Source of the DNA: Methylacidimicrobium sp. AP8
GTDB lineage: Bacteria > Verrucomicrobiota > Verrucomicrobiia > Methylacidiphilales > Methylacidiphilaceae
Assembly: GCF_903064525.1 (NCBI RefSeq)
Contig: NZ_LR797830.1
Location: 1,922,001 to 1,986,000 of the forward strand
Length of the DNA stretch: 64,000 nucleotides
Direction of reading: 5' to 3'
In this document: in pieces, positions 9,184-17,396 of the stretch
Layout of the letters: each line of letters opens with the position of its first letter
Numbering within the stretch: the first letter of the stretch is position 1
Position numbers and translations under genes: made by a program
Notes under the pieces: model-generated
Seen by the model: only the letters and a program-made list of their open reading frames with translations
Database searches by the model: none
What the model was told of the DNA's origin: nothing

Positions 9184-10365
9184 CTACCCTGGCAAACGGA
9201 GGCTCGGCTCCCGGTCGGGGCCCGACCCTGGTGCGGTCGCACCGCCGTTCCCGCGTTCACAGAAAGCCGGACGGTAGTAGGTATCGCGCGGAACGGGCTC
9301 GCGTCCGCTCTCGCGGATGGCCGCCGCAAGAGCGTCGGCGGTTTGCGCAACCGGGCTCTTCGATCCCGCCATGTGGAAGATCTTTTCCTCCTCGATGGTC
9401 CCGTGAAGATCATCGGCTCCGAACGAAAGAGCAACCTGACCCAGGGAAAGCCCCGAGCTGACCCAATACGAGGTGATGTGGTCGATATTATCGAGGTAGA
9501 TTCGGCTCACCGCGATGGTGCGGAGCATGTCCCAGGGGCTCGCTCGACGGAGATGGGCAAGCTTCGTGTTGGCCGGCTCGAAGGCAAATGGCACAAAGCC
9601 GCAAAAGCCCCCGGTCTCCTCTTGAAGCGCGCGCAATCGCCTCAGGTGATCGACGCGGTGCGCCAGCGTCTCCACATGCCCGAAGAGCATCGTGGCCGTG
9701 CTCTTCTTCCCCATCCGATGCCAGATCCGGTGCACCTCGAGCCACTCCTCGGCGCTTTCTTTCCCGCGGCAGATCCGGCTCCGAACCTCGGCATCGAAGA
9801 TTTCGGCTCCGCCGCCGGTGAGGGAGTCGAGTCCGGAGGCGGCCAGCGCTTCCAGCACCTCGGGGATAGAACAGCGGGCGATCCGATGCGCCAAGTGGCG
9901 GATTTCGACCGCTGTGAACGCCTTTACCATCATCCCGGGGCAGCGCTCCTTGATCGCGGAAATCAGGTCCCGATAGTAGGAAAAGGGCAGCTTGGGGTGC
10001 AGCCCTCCGACGCAATGCACCTCGACCGCCCCGCGTTTCCACGACCGCGCAGCCAGCTCGGCAAGTTCCGCCACCGAATAGAGGAAGGCCCCCGGTTGGC
10101 CCTCCCGACGATAGAACGCGCAAAAACGGCAGCTCAACACGCAGATGTTGGAATAGTTGAGGTAACGATTGATCAGGTAGGATCCGCGCGAACCGTTCTT
10201 GCGGCGGGAAACCAGATCGGCCAGAGCACCGACGGTGTTGGCGTCCGGACAAGTGAAGAGCCGCAGCGCGCTCCCCTCATCGATTCTTTCGCCGGCGGCC
10301 ACTCGCTCGGCGATGTCCGCGATCCCCGCCCTCCGAGCGGCTTCCCAAAAGGCCGTCACAGCCAT
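9184..10365 (-). CDS. mqnE: Aminodeoxyfutalosine synthase MqnE (radical SAM)
   Basis: MqnE joins 3-[(1-carboxyvinyl)oxy]benzoate to adenosine by radical SAM chemistry, making aminodeoxyfutalosine in the futalosine route to menaquinone. The 393-aa product has the cluster-binding C75-x3-C79-x2-C82 (NICVLSCRFCAF), the VHCVGGLHPKLPFSYY segment typical of MqnE, GLDSLTGGGAEIF, and the FGHVETLAHRVDHL motif. It is paralogous to MqnC at 25187-26293 but follows the MqnE pattern (CVGGLHP where MqnC has LQGGHHP). The start at 10365 overlaps the end of the UbiA-type gene by 10 bp, so mqnE is the last gene of the ubiX-mqnP-mqnE operon. Confidence 0.9.
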   Translation of the reverse strand: MAVTAFWEAARRAGIADIAERVAAGERIDEGSALRLFTCPDANTVGALADLVSRRKNGSRGSYLINRYLNYSNICVLSCRFCAFYRREGQPGAFLYSVAELAELAARSWKRGAVEVHCVGGLHPKLPFSYYRDLISAIKERCPGMMVKAFTAVEIRHLAHRIARCSIPEVLEALAASGLDSLTGGGAEIFDAEVRSRICRGKESAEEWLEVHRIWHRMGKKSTATMLFGHVETLAHRVDHLRRLRALQEETGGFCGFVPFAFEPANTKLAHLRRASPWDMLRTIAVSRIYLDNIDHITSYWVSSGLSLGQVALSFGADDLHGTIEEEKIFHMAGSKSPVAQTADALAAAIRESGREPVPRDTYYRPAFCERGNGGATAPGSGPDREPSLRLPG

Positions 10366-11216
10366 AAGCTTCCAACGACCCCCAGCAAAAGAAGCAAGCT
10401 CACCGCCACATTGATTTCGAAAAAGGCCATGTTTAGAGCGCGACCGTCCTGCTCCCGGCAGAGTCGATGTTCGTAGAGGAGAGCCACGCCGCAAATCGCG
10501 CAAGCCCACCAATACGCCGTGGAAAGACCCGCCTGCAAGCCGAAAGCGACCCAGCCGATCCATGCCGCCCCGTGGAGGAGGCGCGCGGTCCGCAGCGTGG
10601 CCGCCGATCCGAACCGGGCGGGAAAGGAGCGGAGTCCGAGCCGGCGATCGACGTCCAGATCCTGCAGCGCGTAGATGAGATCGAATCCGAAGGTCCAGGC
10701 GAGCACCGAAGCCGCAAGCAGGTAGGGAGTGAGGTCGGTCAATTCTCCTCGCACCGCCGCCCACGCACCGAGCGGGGCCAGCGCCAGAGCCAGGCCCAGG
10801 AACGCATGGCAAAAGGAAGTGAAACGCTTCGTGTAGGAATAGCCGAGGACGATCACGACGGCCAGAGGGGCGAGAAGCCGGCAGAGCCCGTTGAGGAACC
10901 AGAGCCCGAAGCCGAACACGGCAAGCCCGGCCAGGCAGAGGACCAGAGCTTCCGTCCGGCTCGCCAGTCGGCTCCTTTCCACCGTCCGGGGATTCCGCCG
11001 GTCGATCTCCCAATCGACATACCGGTTGAAGGCCATGGCGGCGGTCCGCGCGCCGACCATGCAGATCAGGATTCCCCAAAGAACCCTCGCGGAGGGCAAT
11101 CCCCGGGCGGCGACCAGCATGGCGGCCAGCGCGAAGGGAAGAGCAAAGAGCGTATGGCTGAACTTGATCAGCCGAAGCAGGTTGACTAGCCGAGCAACCG
11201 GAGGGTCGGCGCTCAT
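10356..11216 (-). CDS. mqnP: UbiA-family prenyltransferase of the futalosine pathway
   Basis: This is an integral membrane prenyltransferase of 286 aa with about 8-9 hydrophobic helices. Both Asp-rich motifs of the UbiA superfamily are present: NRYVDWEIDRRNPRT near residue 65 and YALQDLDVDRRLGLRS near 190. They bind the Mg-diphosphate of the prenyl donor. Its position between ubiX and mqnE suggests it attaches the side chain to the 1,4-dihydroxy-6-naphthoate-type intermediate (MqnP) rather than to 4-hydroxybenzoate. Its ATG overlaps the ubiX stop (ATGA) and its stop overlaps the mqnE start by 10 bp, indicating tight translational coupling. Confidence 0.85.
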   Translation of the reverse strand: MSADPPVARLVNLLRLIKFSHTLFALPFALAAMLVAARGLPSARVLWGILICMVGARTAAMAFNRYVDWEIDRRNPRTVERSRLASRTEALVLCLAGLAVFGFGLWFLNGLCRLLAPLAVVIVLGYSYTKRFTSFCHAFLGLALALAPLGAWAAVRGELTDLTPYLLAASVLAWTFGFDLIYALQDLDVDRRLGLRSFPARFGSAATLRTARLLHGAAWIGWVAFGLQAGLSTAYWWACAICGVALLYEHRLCREQDGRALNMAFFEINVAVSLLLLLGVVGSLWL

Positions 11217-11776
11217 CCGCTCTCTTTCTCCTTCCACCGGACGGCCAGATCGTGCGGTATCCGCAAGTGATCGAGCACGCGGGCGACCACGGTATCCACG
11301 AGGGCCCCAACGCTCTGGGGCTTCCCGTAAAACGAAGGACAGGCGGGAATCACGACGGCCCCGGCCTCGATCAGCGTCACCATGTTCCGCGCATGGATCA
11401 AGTTCCACGGAGTCTCGCGGGGAACCAGAAGGAGAGGCCGGCGCTCCTTGAGGAAAACGTCTGCCGCCCGTCCGATCGCCCCTTCGGAGACGCCGTGGGC
11501 GATCCGCCCTGCCGTGCCCATCGAGCAGGGGATGATCACCATCGCCGAAAACCGATTCGATCCGCTCAGGAACGGAGCCGCCATCGAGCGCTCGCTATGG
11601 ACAACGAAGCGCGGCGGAACGGCAAGCCCCTCCTTCTCCAGCTCCTCCCTAGCCACTTGGCGCGCGTAGTCGGTGACGATGACGTGAACCTCGTGATCCC
11701 CCTTCTCCAGGAAAGAGAGCAACCGCTGAGCATAGAGCGCTCCGCTGGCTCCGGTTACGGCTACGACAAGGCGCAT
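11213..11776 (-). CDS. ubiX: Flavin prenyltransferase UbiX
   Basis: UbiX makes prenylated FMN, the cofactor of UbiD-type decarboxylases. The 187-aa protein begins MRLVVAVTGASGALYAQRLL, the FMN-binding start of the family, and contains NRFSAMVIIPCSMGTAGRIAHG and RPLLLVPRETPWNLIHARNM, the phosphate- and prenyl-site segments. In futalosine-pathway bacteria UbiX supports the MqnL/MqnM-type decarboxylase; no such decarboxylase gene is in this window. It is the first gene of the ubiX-mqnP-mqnE unit. Confidence 0.92.
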   Translation of the reverse strand: MRLVVAVTGASGALYAQRLLSFLEKGDHEVHVIVTDYARQVAREELEKEGLAVPPRFVVHSERSMAAPFLSGSNRFSAMVIIPCSMGTAGRIAHGVSEGAIGRAADVFLKERRPLLLVPRETPWNLIHARNMVTLIEAGAVVIPACPSFYGKPQSVGALVDTVVARVLDHLRIPHDLAVRWKEKESG

Positions 11777-11867
11777 GGATCGTTTACCCGCAGGCGAGGC
11801 TCAACCCGCAGCCCGCCTCACGGATCCGCTCGGAAACGAACGCGCCAGGAACAGGCGCGGGCCTGGC

Positions 11868-12506
11868 TTACACCAGGTCGTAGTCACCGTCCGAATAGCC
11901 GCCGACATCGTCCGGATCGTCGGCGGCCAAGTCGGCTTCCGAATCCTCGCTTCCGTCCCCGCCGTCGCAGCAGTCCGAAGGTTCGGCTGGCGGCTCTTCC
12001 GGCGGCGCTTGTCCCCAAGATCCTTCCCGCGGCTTTCCCGGCTCGACAATCACTTCGACCGGCTGCTGCGGGTGCGGGCCGAAGACCCGATCGATCATTC
12101 CACCCATGAGAGCGCCCAAGCCCAGGAAGCCCGCCGCCTTAGCCACTTCCCCCGCGGGGTTGCCCGCCGGCGCCCCCGGAGCCGCAGGCCGTTCCTCGCG
12201 CCGCGGTGCCTGATCGAACCGGGTCGTGACGCCATGCCCGGATCCGGCTGGAGCGGCAGCCCCGGGGAGCCGAGCGGCGATCACCTCCCGCAACCCTTCT
12301 ACCGTGGGGGCGGGGATCGGATACGGAAAAACCAGAGAAGTGGGCGCGGCGGGGTCGACACCTTGCTCCTTTCGGAGCGCACCGGCCAGCCATTCGCGTT
12401 CCTCAGGAGAGAGAAGCGCGGGGTTCACTTCGAGAACGACGCTTTCGGGCGCGTCGATGCCTCGCCGCAGCGCTTCCACCGGGTCGACAGAGCAACGAAT
12501 TTTCAT
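11868..12506 (-). CDS. Hypothetical protein with glycine-rich hydrophobic segment and acidic tail
   Basis: The family is not recognised. The 212-aa product starts MKIRCSVDPVEALRRGIDAP. It has an N-terminal region rich in Glu/Leu (VVLEVNPALLSPEEREWLAG), a Pro/Ala-rich middle, one short glycine-rich hydrophobic stretch (AAGFLGLGALMGGMIDRVFG, about residues 124-143) and a C-terminal 40 residues very rich in Asp/Glu/Ser (DGGDGSEDSEADLAADDPDD). It lies directly downstream, on the same strand, of the decayed immunity/HNH remnant. It may belong to that accessory locus, or be an independent gene. Codon use is GC-rich and even along its length, supporting a real gene. Confidence 0.55.
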   Translation of the reverse strand: MKIRCSVDPVEALRRGIDAPESVVLEVNPALLSPEEREWLAGALRKEQGVDPAAPTSLVFPYPIPAPTVEGLREVIAARLPGAAAPAGSGHGVTTRFDQAPRREERPAAPGAPAGNPAGEVAKAAGFLGLGALMGGMIDRVFGPHPQQPVEVIVEPGKPREGSWGQAPPEEPPAEPSDCCDGGDGSEDSEADLAADDPDDVGGYSDGDYDLV

Positions 12507-12599
12507 GTTGTCCTCTCAAAAATCTAATTTCTAGCGTAACCGGTACCCTCCTTGGAGGCAAGCCGGCGTCTCCCGTGTCGCAGGCAACGGGGCAAGCGA

Positions 12600-13025
12600 T
12601 GCGACCGCTGCTCATCGGTCCACCCCCCCCGCCCAGGGGCCTGGCACCCGGTGATGGAGGTTGTAGGAGCTTCCCGGAGGGCTGAGAGACCCGCGCGGGC
12701 TTCTCGTCCCTTTGGTGGATTCTTGATCCGCTGCTCCACCCGGTCCAAAAGGCCTCCGCCAGCCGGTCCTTGTGGTGGTCCCGGACCTCCGCCCAAATTG
12801 CAGCGTCCGCTTTGCGCTCGTTGCAGCGGTCGCGCCAGTGCTCCGGCTTTCCCTCCCCCTTGCGCTTGCCGCGGCCCGGCTCCCGCCTCTCCAGTTCCTG
12901 CCGACGTAATCTTGTGAACGGAAGGAGGATCCTGGGCTTACTTTTTTGCCTCCCCTTCTTCCGGCGCGAGAAGCGGCAGACGATAGCGCAGATCCCGGAC
13001 GAAGGTCTGGAAGTCGGGCAAGCAC
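12600..13025 (-). pseudogene. Decayed copy of the SUKH-immunity/HNH-nuclease gene pair
   Basis: Read right to left, this stretch first gives the last 28 codons of an immunity gene (CLPDFQTFVRDLRY, then LAPEEGEAKK and a stop near 12940). These match the end of the intact SUKH gene at 41216-42403 (SPDFETFIRDMHDD, PEEEGEGKE). Next come pieces of the HNH gene in shifting frames: RRQELERREPG, then AAIWAEVRDHHKDRLAEA, then YNLHHRVPGPWAG, matching RWQELERRDPN, PQFWAELRDYHKDRLEEA and YSLHHRVPGSLAG of the gene at 40289-41212. There is no start codon, and several frameshifts are present. Similarity ends near 12600 (GATGAGCAGC) and near 13025. The rest of 12507-13254 shows nothing else I can assign. Confidence 0.75.
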
Positions 13026-13254
13026 TTGGCTGTCCCATGCCATAGCGCTCAGTGCGACATGTCTGGGAGAGCCGAACGTCTCCCATGCCGCAACGCTTTT
13101 GTAAGATGATCTCCATTTTCCGCTCGCGTCTCCGCCGGTGCATACTGATCGTGATGGCCGGACGTAGTCCAAGCCGGCAAGGACCTCTTCGAGGCTTCGA
13201 GGGCCGCGCCTCCCGGAGACTCCGGATCGGAAACACCCGGCGCCGGCTTTCCCC

Positions 13255-13995
13255 TCACCCTCCGGCCAACCCGAGCACGTCTTCCATCGAGTAGATTCCC
13301 GGAGGCTTTCCCACCACCCACCGCGCGGCCCGAAGGGAGCCGAGGGCAAAGGTATCGCGCGACTCGGCCCGATGGGTCAGCTCCAAGATTTCTCCGCGCC
13401 CCGCGAAAAGGACGGTGTGGACTCCCACGATCCCTCCGGCGCGGATCGCGTGGATCCCGATCTCTCCCGCCTCCCGAGGTCCGGGCTCTCCTTGCCTTCC
13501 ATAACGGGCGGCTTTTTCCAGCGGAACCCCGCGCATCTCCGCCACGATTTCCGCCAGGCGGCGCGCGGTTCCGCTGGGCGCGTCCCGCTTGCCGCGATGG
13601 TGGGCTTCCACAATCTCCGGATCGAACTCCTCCCCCAGCACCGCCGCCGCTTTCCGGACGAGGTAGAAGAGGAGATTTACCCCCGTGGAGAAGTTAGGCG
13701 CCCACACTATCGGGATCTTCGCGGCTGCCCGGCGCACCCGCAATCCCTCCTCGGCCAGATGGCCCGTCGTCCCGATCACCAGCGCCTTGCCGGCTTCCGC
13801 GCTCGCTTCAGCGAGTTCGGCGGAAAAGCCGTGCTCGCTGAAGTCGATGATGACATCGCTCCGGCGGAGAGCGGGCTCGAGCGGATCCCCTCGATCGACG
13901 GCTCCGACGATCTCCCACCCGCCGGCCGAGCGCGCCCGCTCCAGAACCGCCGTCCCCATGCGCCCCTTGGCGCCGACCACCGTCAGGCGGATCAT
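13255..13995 (-). CDS. dapB: 4-hydroxy-tetrahydrodipicolinate reductase
   Basis: DapB uses NAD(P)H to reduce hydroxy-tetrahydrodipicolinate in lysine/meso-diaminopimelate synthesis. The 246-aa protein has the N-terminal nucleotide-binding loop VVGAKGRMGTAVL (residues 4-16), VIGTTGHLAEEGL near 92, the substrate segment VEAHHRGKRDAPSGTARRLA (catalytic HHR and K-x-DAPSGTA) and the closing HRAESRDTFALGSLRAARW. Its ATG overlaps the dapA stop (ATGA). It is the last gene of dapF-dapA-dapB. Confidence 0.95.
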   Translation of the reverse strand: MIRLTVVGAKGRMGTAVLERARSAGGWEIVGAVDRGDPLEPALRRSDVIIDFSEHGFSAELAEASAEAGKALVIGTTGHLAEEGLRVRRAAAKIPIVWAPNFSTGVNLLFYLVRKAAAVLGEEFDPEIVEAHHRGKRDAPSGTARRLAEIVAEMRGVPLEKAARYGRQGEPGPREAGEIGIHAIRAGGIVGVHTVLFAGRGEILELTHRAESRDTFALGSLRAARWVVGKPPGIYSMEDVLGLAGG

Positions 13996-14882
13996 GCCTC
14001 CTCCGGAGCCGTTCCCACCAAGGCCAGCGTCTTTTCGAGCCGGGCCCGGCTGCTCGGTTGGAGCGGAACCAGGGGAAGGCGAACCTCGGGCGAGATCCAG
14101 CCGCGCAGCGCGAGCGCCGTCTTGATGGGCACCGGATTGGTCTCCACGAAGAGATCGCGGAAAAGCGGGTAGAGGCGCCGATGGAGCCGTTCGGCTTTCG
14201 CAACCTTCCCCGAGAGAAACGATTCCACCAGATTGACGACCGCCTTCGGCACCAGATTGGAGGCGACGCTGATGACCCCGACGGCACCAACGCTCAAAAA
14301 AGGGAGGGTGAGCGAATCATCCCCGCTGAGCAGGGCGAAGTCCTCGGGGAGGAGCTGACGGAGCTGGCTGAGCCGGTCGACAGAGCCGCCGGCCTCCTTG
14401 AGCCCGATGATGCTCTTATGCTCCCGGGCGAGCGCCTGCACGGTCTCCGCCGCGATCTCGACGCCGCACCGGCCCGGGATGTTGTAGAGCACCAGAGGGA
14501 GCCGGGTGCTCTGGGCGATCGCGGCGAAATGGGCGTAGAGCCCGGCTTGGCTCGGCTTGTTGTAATAAGGGGCGACGAGCAGAGCCGCGTCGGCTCCCGC
14601 ATCCTCGGCGGCCCGGGTCAGGTCGATCGCCTCGGCCGTGCTGTTGGATCCGGTTCCCGCCACAACGGCAACCCGCCCGGCGGCGAACTCGACGGTCTTG
14701 GCAATGACCCGGATATGCTCCTCATGCGTCAATGTGGGGGACTCCCCCGTGGTTCCCACCGGAACCACGCCAGCCACTCCGCCTTCGATTTGCGCCTCCA
14801 CCAGCCGCCGCAAGGCCTCCTCGTCCACCGCTCCTCCGCGAAACGGAGTCACCAGCGCGGTATACGTTCCCGAAAGCTTCAT
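13992..14882 (-). CDS. dapA: 4-hydroxy-tetrahydrodipicolinate synthase
   Basis: DapA condenses pyruvate with aspartate semialdehyde, the first committed step to lysine and diaminopimelate. The 296-aa TIM-barrel protein shows GTTGESPTLTHEEH near residue 43, the catalytic tyrosine in VLYNIPGRCG (Y133) and the Schiff-base lysine in IIGLKEAGG (K162). The start at 14882 is chosen because MKLSGTYTALVTPF is the conserved N-terminus, and it overlaps the dapF stop (ATGA). Longer in-frame upstream sequence lies inside dapF and is not used. Confidence 0.96.
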   Translation of the reverse strand: MKLSGTYTALVTPFRGGAVDEEALRRLVEAQIEGGVAGVVPVGTTGESPTLTHEEHIRVIAKTVEFAAGRVAVVAGTGSNSTAEAIDLTRAAEDAGADAALLVAPYYNKPSQAGLYAHFAAIAQSTRLPLVLYNIPGRCGVEIAAETVQALAREHKSIIGLKEAGGSVDRLSQLRQLLPEDFALLSGDDSLTLPFLSVGAVGVISVASNLVPKAVVNLVESFLSGKVAKAERLHRRLYPLFRDLFVETNPVPIKTALALRGWISPEVRLPLVPLQPSSRARLEKTLALVGTAPEEA

Positions 14883-15697
14883 TCCTCCACCTCTACTTCT
14901 CCCGTGAAGATCACTGTTGCCGGTCCTTCGAGCCGGACTCCCTGAATGCGATCGTCCGTGCGTTCGAATCCTACACGCAGCCAATCCCCGCTTCGCACCA
15001 GCACCGACACTGGAGGGGAAACGCCCTTGACGAGGTGAGCGACGACCGCGGCGGCCGTCACACCGGTTCCGCAGGCGAGCGTCTCCGCTTCCACTCCCCG
15101 TTCGTACGTTCGAACCGAAATCCGATCGGGACCCAGCAGCTCGACGAAATCGGCGTTCACCCCGTCGGGCGCGAAATCCGCCAGCCACCGGAGCTCCCTG
15201 CCGAGCTCCTCCACATCGATACCGTCGACGCTCCGGACGAAGACCACCAGGTGCGGCACTCCGGTATGGATCCAGTGCACCTCCAGTGGTCCATGCCGGG
15301 TGGACACCAGCTGCCGCAGGCGCGCCGCGCTGGGATCGGGCATTGTGATGGAGACCCCTTCCCCCTCGAAGGTGGCTTGGATGAGCCCGGCACCCGTGAG
15401 GAAGGAGACCGTTCCCCCGTCTTCTTCCTTTAGCAAGGGCTGCAAAAAGCGGGCGAAGCAGCGGGCGCCGTTCCCGCAAAGAGAGGCCTCTCCCCCGTCC
15501 GCGTTGTAGTATCGCATCCGGATGCGGTCTTGCTCCCCGTCGGTTTCGGCGACGAGCATCCCGTCGGCGCCGATGCCGTAATGGCGATTGCAGAGCCGGG
15601 CGATCTGCTCGGGACGGAATCGGAGGCGGCCGTCTCGGTTGTCGACGAGGACAAAGTCGTTGCCCGCACCCGTCATTTTCGTAAATTGAACCTTCAT
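14879..15697 (-). CDS. dapF: Diaminopimelate epimerase
   Basis: DapF is a cofactor-free epimerase that converts LL- to meso-diaminopimelate for peptidoglycan and lysine. The 272-aa product has both catalytic cysteines in their motifs: C74 in LCGNGARC and C209 in ACGTGVTAAAV. It also has the N-terminal FTKMTGAGNDFVLVDN. It is the first gene of a three-gene unit dapF-dapA-dapB joined by two 4-bp overlaps, and it is divergent from hisH across 59 bp. Confidence 0.96.
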   Translation of the reverse strand: MKVQFTKMTGAGNDFVLVDNRDGRLRFRPEQIARLCNRHYGIGADGMLVAETDGEQDRIRMRYYNADGGEASLCGNGARCFARFLQPLLKEEDGGTVSFLTGAGLIQATFEGEGVSITMPDPSAARLRQLVSTRHGPLEVHWIHTGVPHLVVFVRSVDGIDVEELGRELRWLADFAPDGVNADFVELLGPDRISVRTYERGVEAETLACGTGVTAAAVVAHLVKGVSPPVSVLVRSGDWLRVGFERTDDRIQGVRLEGPATVIFTGEVEVEE

Positions 15698-15756
15698 GTG
15701 TGATCGCTAAGTTTCGATCGAATTAGACCTTTTGCCAACGATATACAAAACAAACC
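15698..15756. promoter_or_regulatory. AT-rich divergent promoter region between dapF and hisH
   Basis: This 59-bp gap separates two divergent operons and is clearly more AT-rich than its surroundings. On the minus strand TCTAAT (15722-15727) is a 5/6 match to a -10 box, placed to give a short dapF leader. On the plus strand TATACA (15742-15747) is a -10-like box so close to the hisH TTG that the message would be nearly leaderless. No convincing -35 box is seen for either. Confidence 0.35.
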
Positions 15757-16440
15757 TTGGACTCCCCAGCCGCTGAATCCGCCCCGGAAGCTCTCCGGCC
15801 CCGCATCGGTGTAATCGATTGCGGCATGGGCAATCTACGGAGTGTCGAGAAAGCGCTCGCCTCCGTCGGTGCCGATCCGCGACGCGTCACGGCACCCGAA
15901 TCTCTGGCCGATTTGTCGGCGGTCCTTCTTCCGGGAGTCGGCTCCTTCGGGGACTGCGCCGCCCGGCTGACGCAAGCCGGATTGTGGGGCCCCCTCCGCG
16001 AATGGATCGCCGGGGGCAACCCCTTCCTCGGCATCTGCCTGGGCTATCAGCTCCTCTTCGAAGGAAGCGCCGAAAGCCCGGGAGCGACCGGGCTCGGGAT
16101 CATTCCGGGTGAAGTCGTCCGATTCCCCGCGCGGGTCGGCAAGGTCCCCCAGATCGGCTGGAACACCGTCCGCATCCTTCGCCCGAGCCCGTTCACCCAG
16201 GGGATCCGGTCGGGGGATTTCGTCTATTTCGTCCATAGCTACTTCCCCGTTCCTGAGGATCCGGAATGGGTCGCTCTGGAAACCGACTACGGGGTCCCCT
16301 TCGCCAGCGGAGTCTGCCGCGGAATGCTCTTCGCGGTCCAATTCCACCCGGAGAAAAGCCAGCGGGTTGGGTTGCGCCTTTTGGCCAACTTCGTCGACGT
16401 CGCCGCGCGCCGGGAAACAGCGGCTCCGGCCAATCCGTGA
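15757..16440 (+). CDS. hisH: Imidazole glycerol phosphate synthase, glutaminase subunit HisH
   Basis: HisH releases ammonia from glutamine for HisF in histidine synthesis. The 227-aa class I amidotransferase has the P-loop-like IDCGMGNLRSVEKAL near residue 20, VLLPGVGSFGDC, the nucleophile C94 in FLGICLGYQLLF, and the His-Glu pair in VQFHPEKSQRVG. The start is TTG at 15757; no Shine-Dalgarno is visible, and the conserved RIGVIDCGMGN begins only at residue 16, so the true start could be a few codons later. It overlaps hisA by 4 bp (GTGA). Confidence 0.92.
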   Translation: MDSPAAESAPEALRPRIGVIDCGMGNLRSVEKALASVGADPRRVTAPESLADLSAVLLPGVGSFGDCAARLTQAGLWGPLREWIAGGNPFLGICLGYQLLFEGSAESPGATGLGIIPGEVVRFPARVGKVPQIGWNTVRILRPSPFTQGIRSGDFVYFVHSYFPVPEDPEWVALETDYGVPFASGVCRGMLFAVQFHPEKSQRVGLRLLANFVDVAARRETAAPANP

Positions 16441-17168
16441 AGCTCTTCGCCGCCATCGACATCCTGGGAGGCAAGGTGGTGCGCCTCCGGCAAGGGAAGA
16501 GGGAATCCGCCACGATCTACTCGGAGGATCCGCTGGCCACCGCCCTCCGCTGGGAAGAGGAAGGGGCGGACGGCCTGCACATCGTCGACCTGGAGGGAGC
16601 GTTCTCCGGCGTCTCTTCCGTCCTGTCCTGGGTGGAAGCGATCGCCGGCAAGGTCCGCATCCCCATTCAGCTCGGCGGCGGCCTCCGCACGACGGCGGCC
16701 GTCGCGGAGGCGCTTCGTTGCGGCGCTTCGCGCGCCGTGATCGGAACACGCGCATGGGAGCAGCCGGAATTACTTCCGGAGCTTGCCGCCCGGTTCGGTT
16801 CCGAGTGTATTGTGGTCGCCCTCGACGCGCGCAACGGGGAAGTCCAAATCGGCGGCTGGGAACAGGGCACGGGGAAGAACGTGATCGAGGCGGCTTGGGA
16901 AGCTCGGCAGAACGGCGCGGGCTTCCTCCTCTACACCGATGTTTCCGCCGACGGGATGCTTTCCGGCCCGGATCTCGTTCGGACCCGGCGGCTCGTGGAA
17001 GCCGTCCGCATTCCCGTCTTCGCCTCGGGAGGGATCGGGAAACCCGCGGATCTGGAGGCTCTGCGGCGAATTCCCGGCCTCTACGGAGCCGTCCTGGGCC
17101 GGGCGATCTACGAGAAGAAAATCTCCCTGCGGGATTGGCGCCGGCGGGAAGGACGGGAGCGCTCGTAG
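16437..17168 (+). CDS. hisA: 1-(5-phosphoribosyl)-5-[(5-phosphoribosylamino)methylideneamino]imidazole-4-carboxamide isomerase
   Basis: HisA catalyses the Amadori rearrangement of ProFAR to PRFAR in histidine synthesis. The 243-aa (beta/alpha)8 protein begins with GTG at 16437, overlapping the hisH stop. The catalytic Asp lies in FAAIDILGGKVVRLRQG (D8) and the second Asp in LLYTDVSADGMLSGPD near residue 165. The phosphate-binding loops IQLGGGLRT and VFASGGIGKPADL are present. A longer frame beginning within hisH is rejected, because the family N-terminus is exactly at VKLFAAIDI. hisF is not seen; the sequence after the stop is a mobile-element stack. Confidence 0.93.
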   Translation: MKLFAAIDILGGKVVRLRQGKRESATIYSEDPLATALRWEEEGADGLHIVDLEGAFSGVSSVLSWVEAIAGKVRIPIQLGGGLRTTAAVAEALRCGASRAVIGTRAWEQPELLPELAARFGSECIVVALDARNGEVQIGGWEQGTGKNVIEAAWEARQNGAGFLLYTDVSADGMLSGPDLVRTRRLVEAVRIPVFASGGIGKPADLEALRRIPGLYGAVLGRAIYEKKISLRDWRRREGRERS

Positions 17169-17215
17169 AGGCCGAGCGCTTCGGAAGCCGAACCTCCTCC
17201 GCCACTCTCGCCTAG

Positions 17216-17392
17216 CGGCCATTTCTCACAAATTTCGTAGCCGAGGCGCCGCAAATGGGCTTGGGTGCGAGGCGGGCGCAGGTTTTCCACCGGAGCTGTA
17301 TGAAGACATACTGCGAGGATGGAAAACCAAGCCCAACGAAGCAGACGAGCCCGTTTTGCAAGCCGTAGGAGAAAGCTTGTGAGAAATGGCCG
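17216..17392. mobile_element. MITE-like element, copy 1 (177 bp)
   Basis: This is a non-autonomous element with perfect 16-bp terminal inverted repeats, CGGCCATTTCTCACAA and its complement. It is bounded by CTAG at 17212-17215 and 17393-17396. No transposase is encoded. Its ends match those of the adjacent IS1380-family element (CCGCCATATCTCACCA) at 13 of 16 positions, so that transposase type probably moves it. A second copy lies inverted at 44358-44540. One frame is open through both copies, ending in QAxGESL followed by a stop inside the terminal repeat. Confidence 0.8.
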
Positions 17393-17396
17393 CTAG

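Noticed and set aside
9129-9434. N-terminal extension of FtsH by 102 codons
   Set aside because: The extra residues are Arg-rich, unlike the family, and a good ribosome site precedes ATG 9128.
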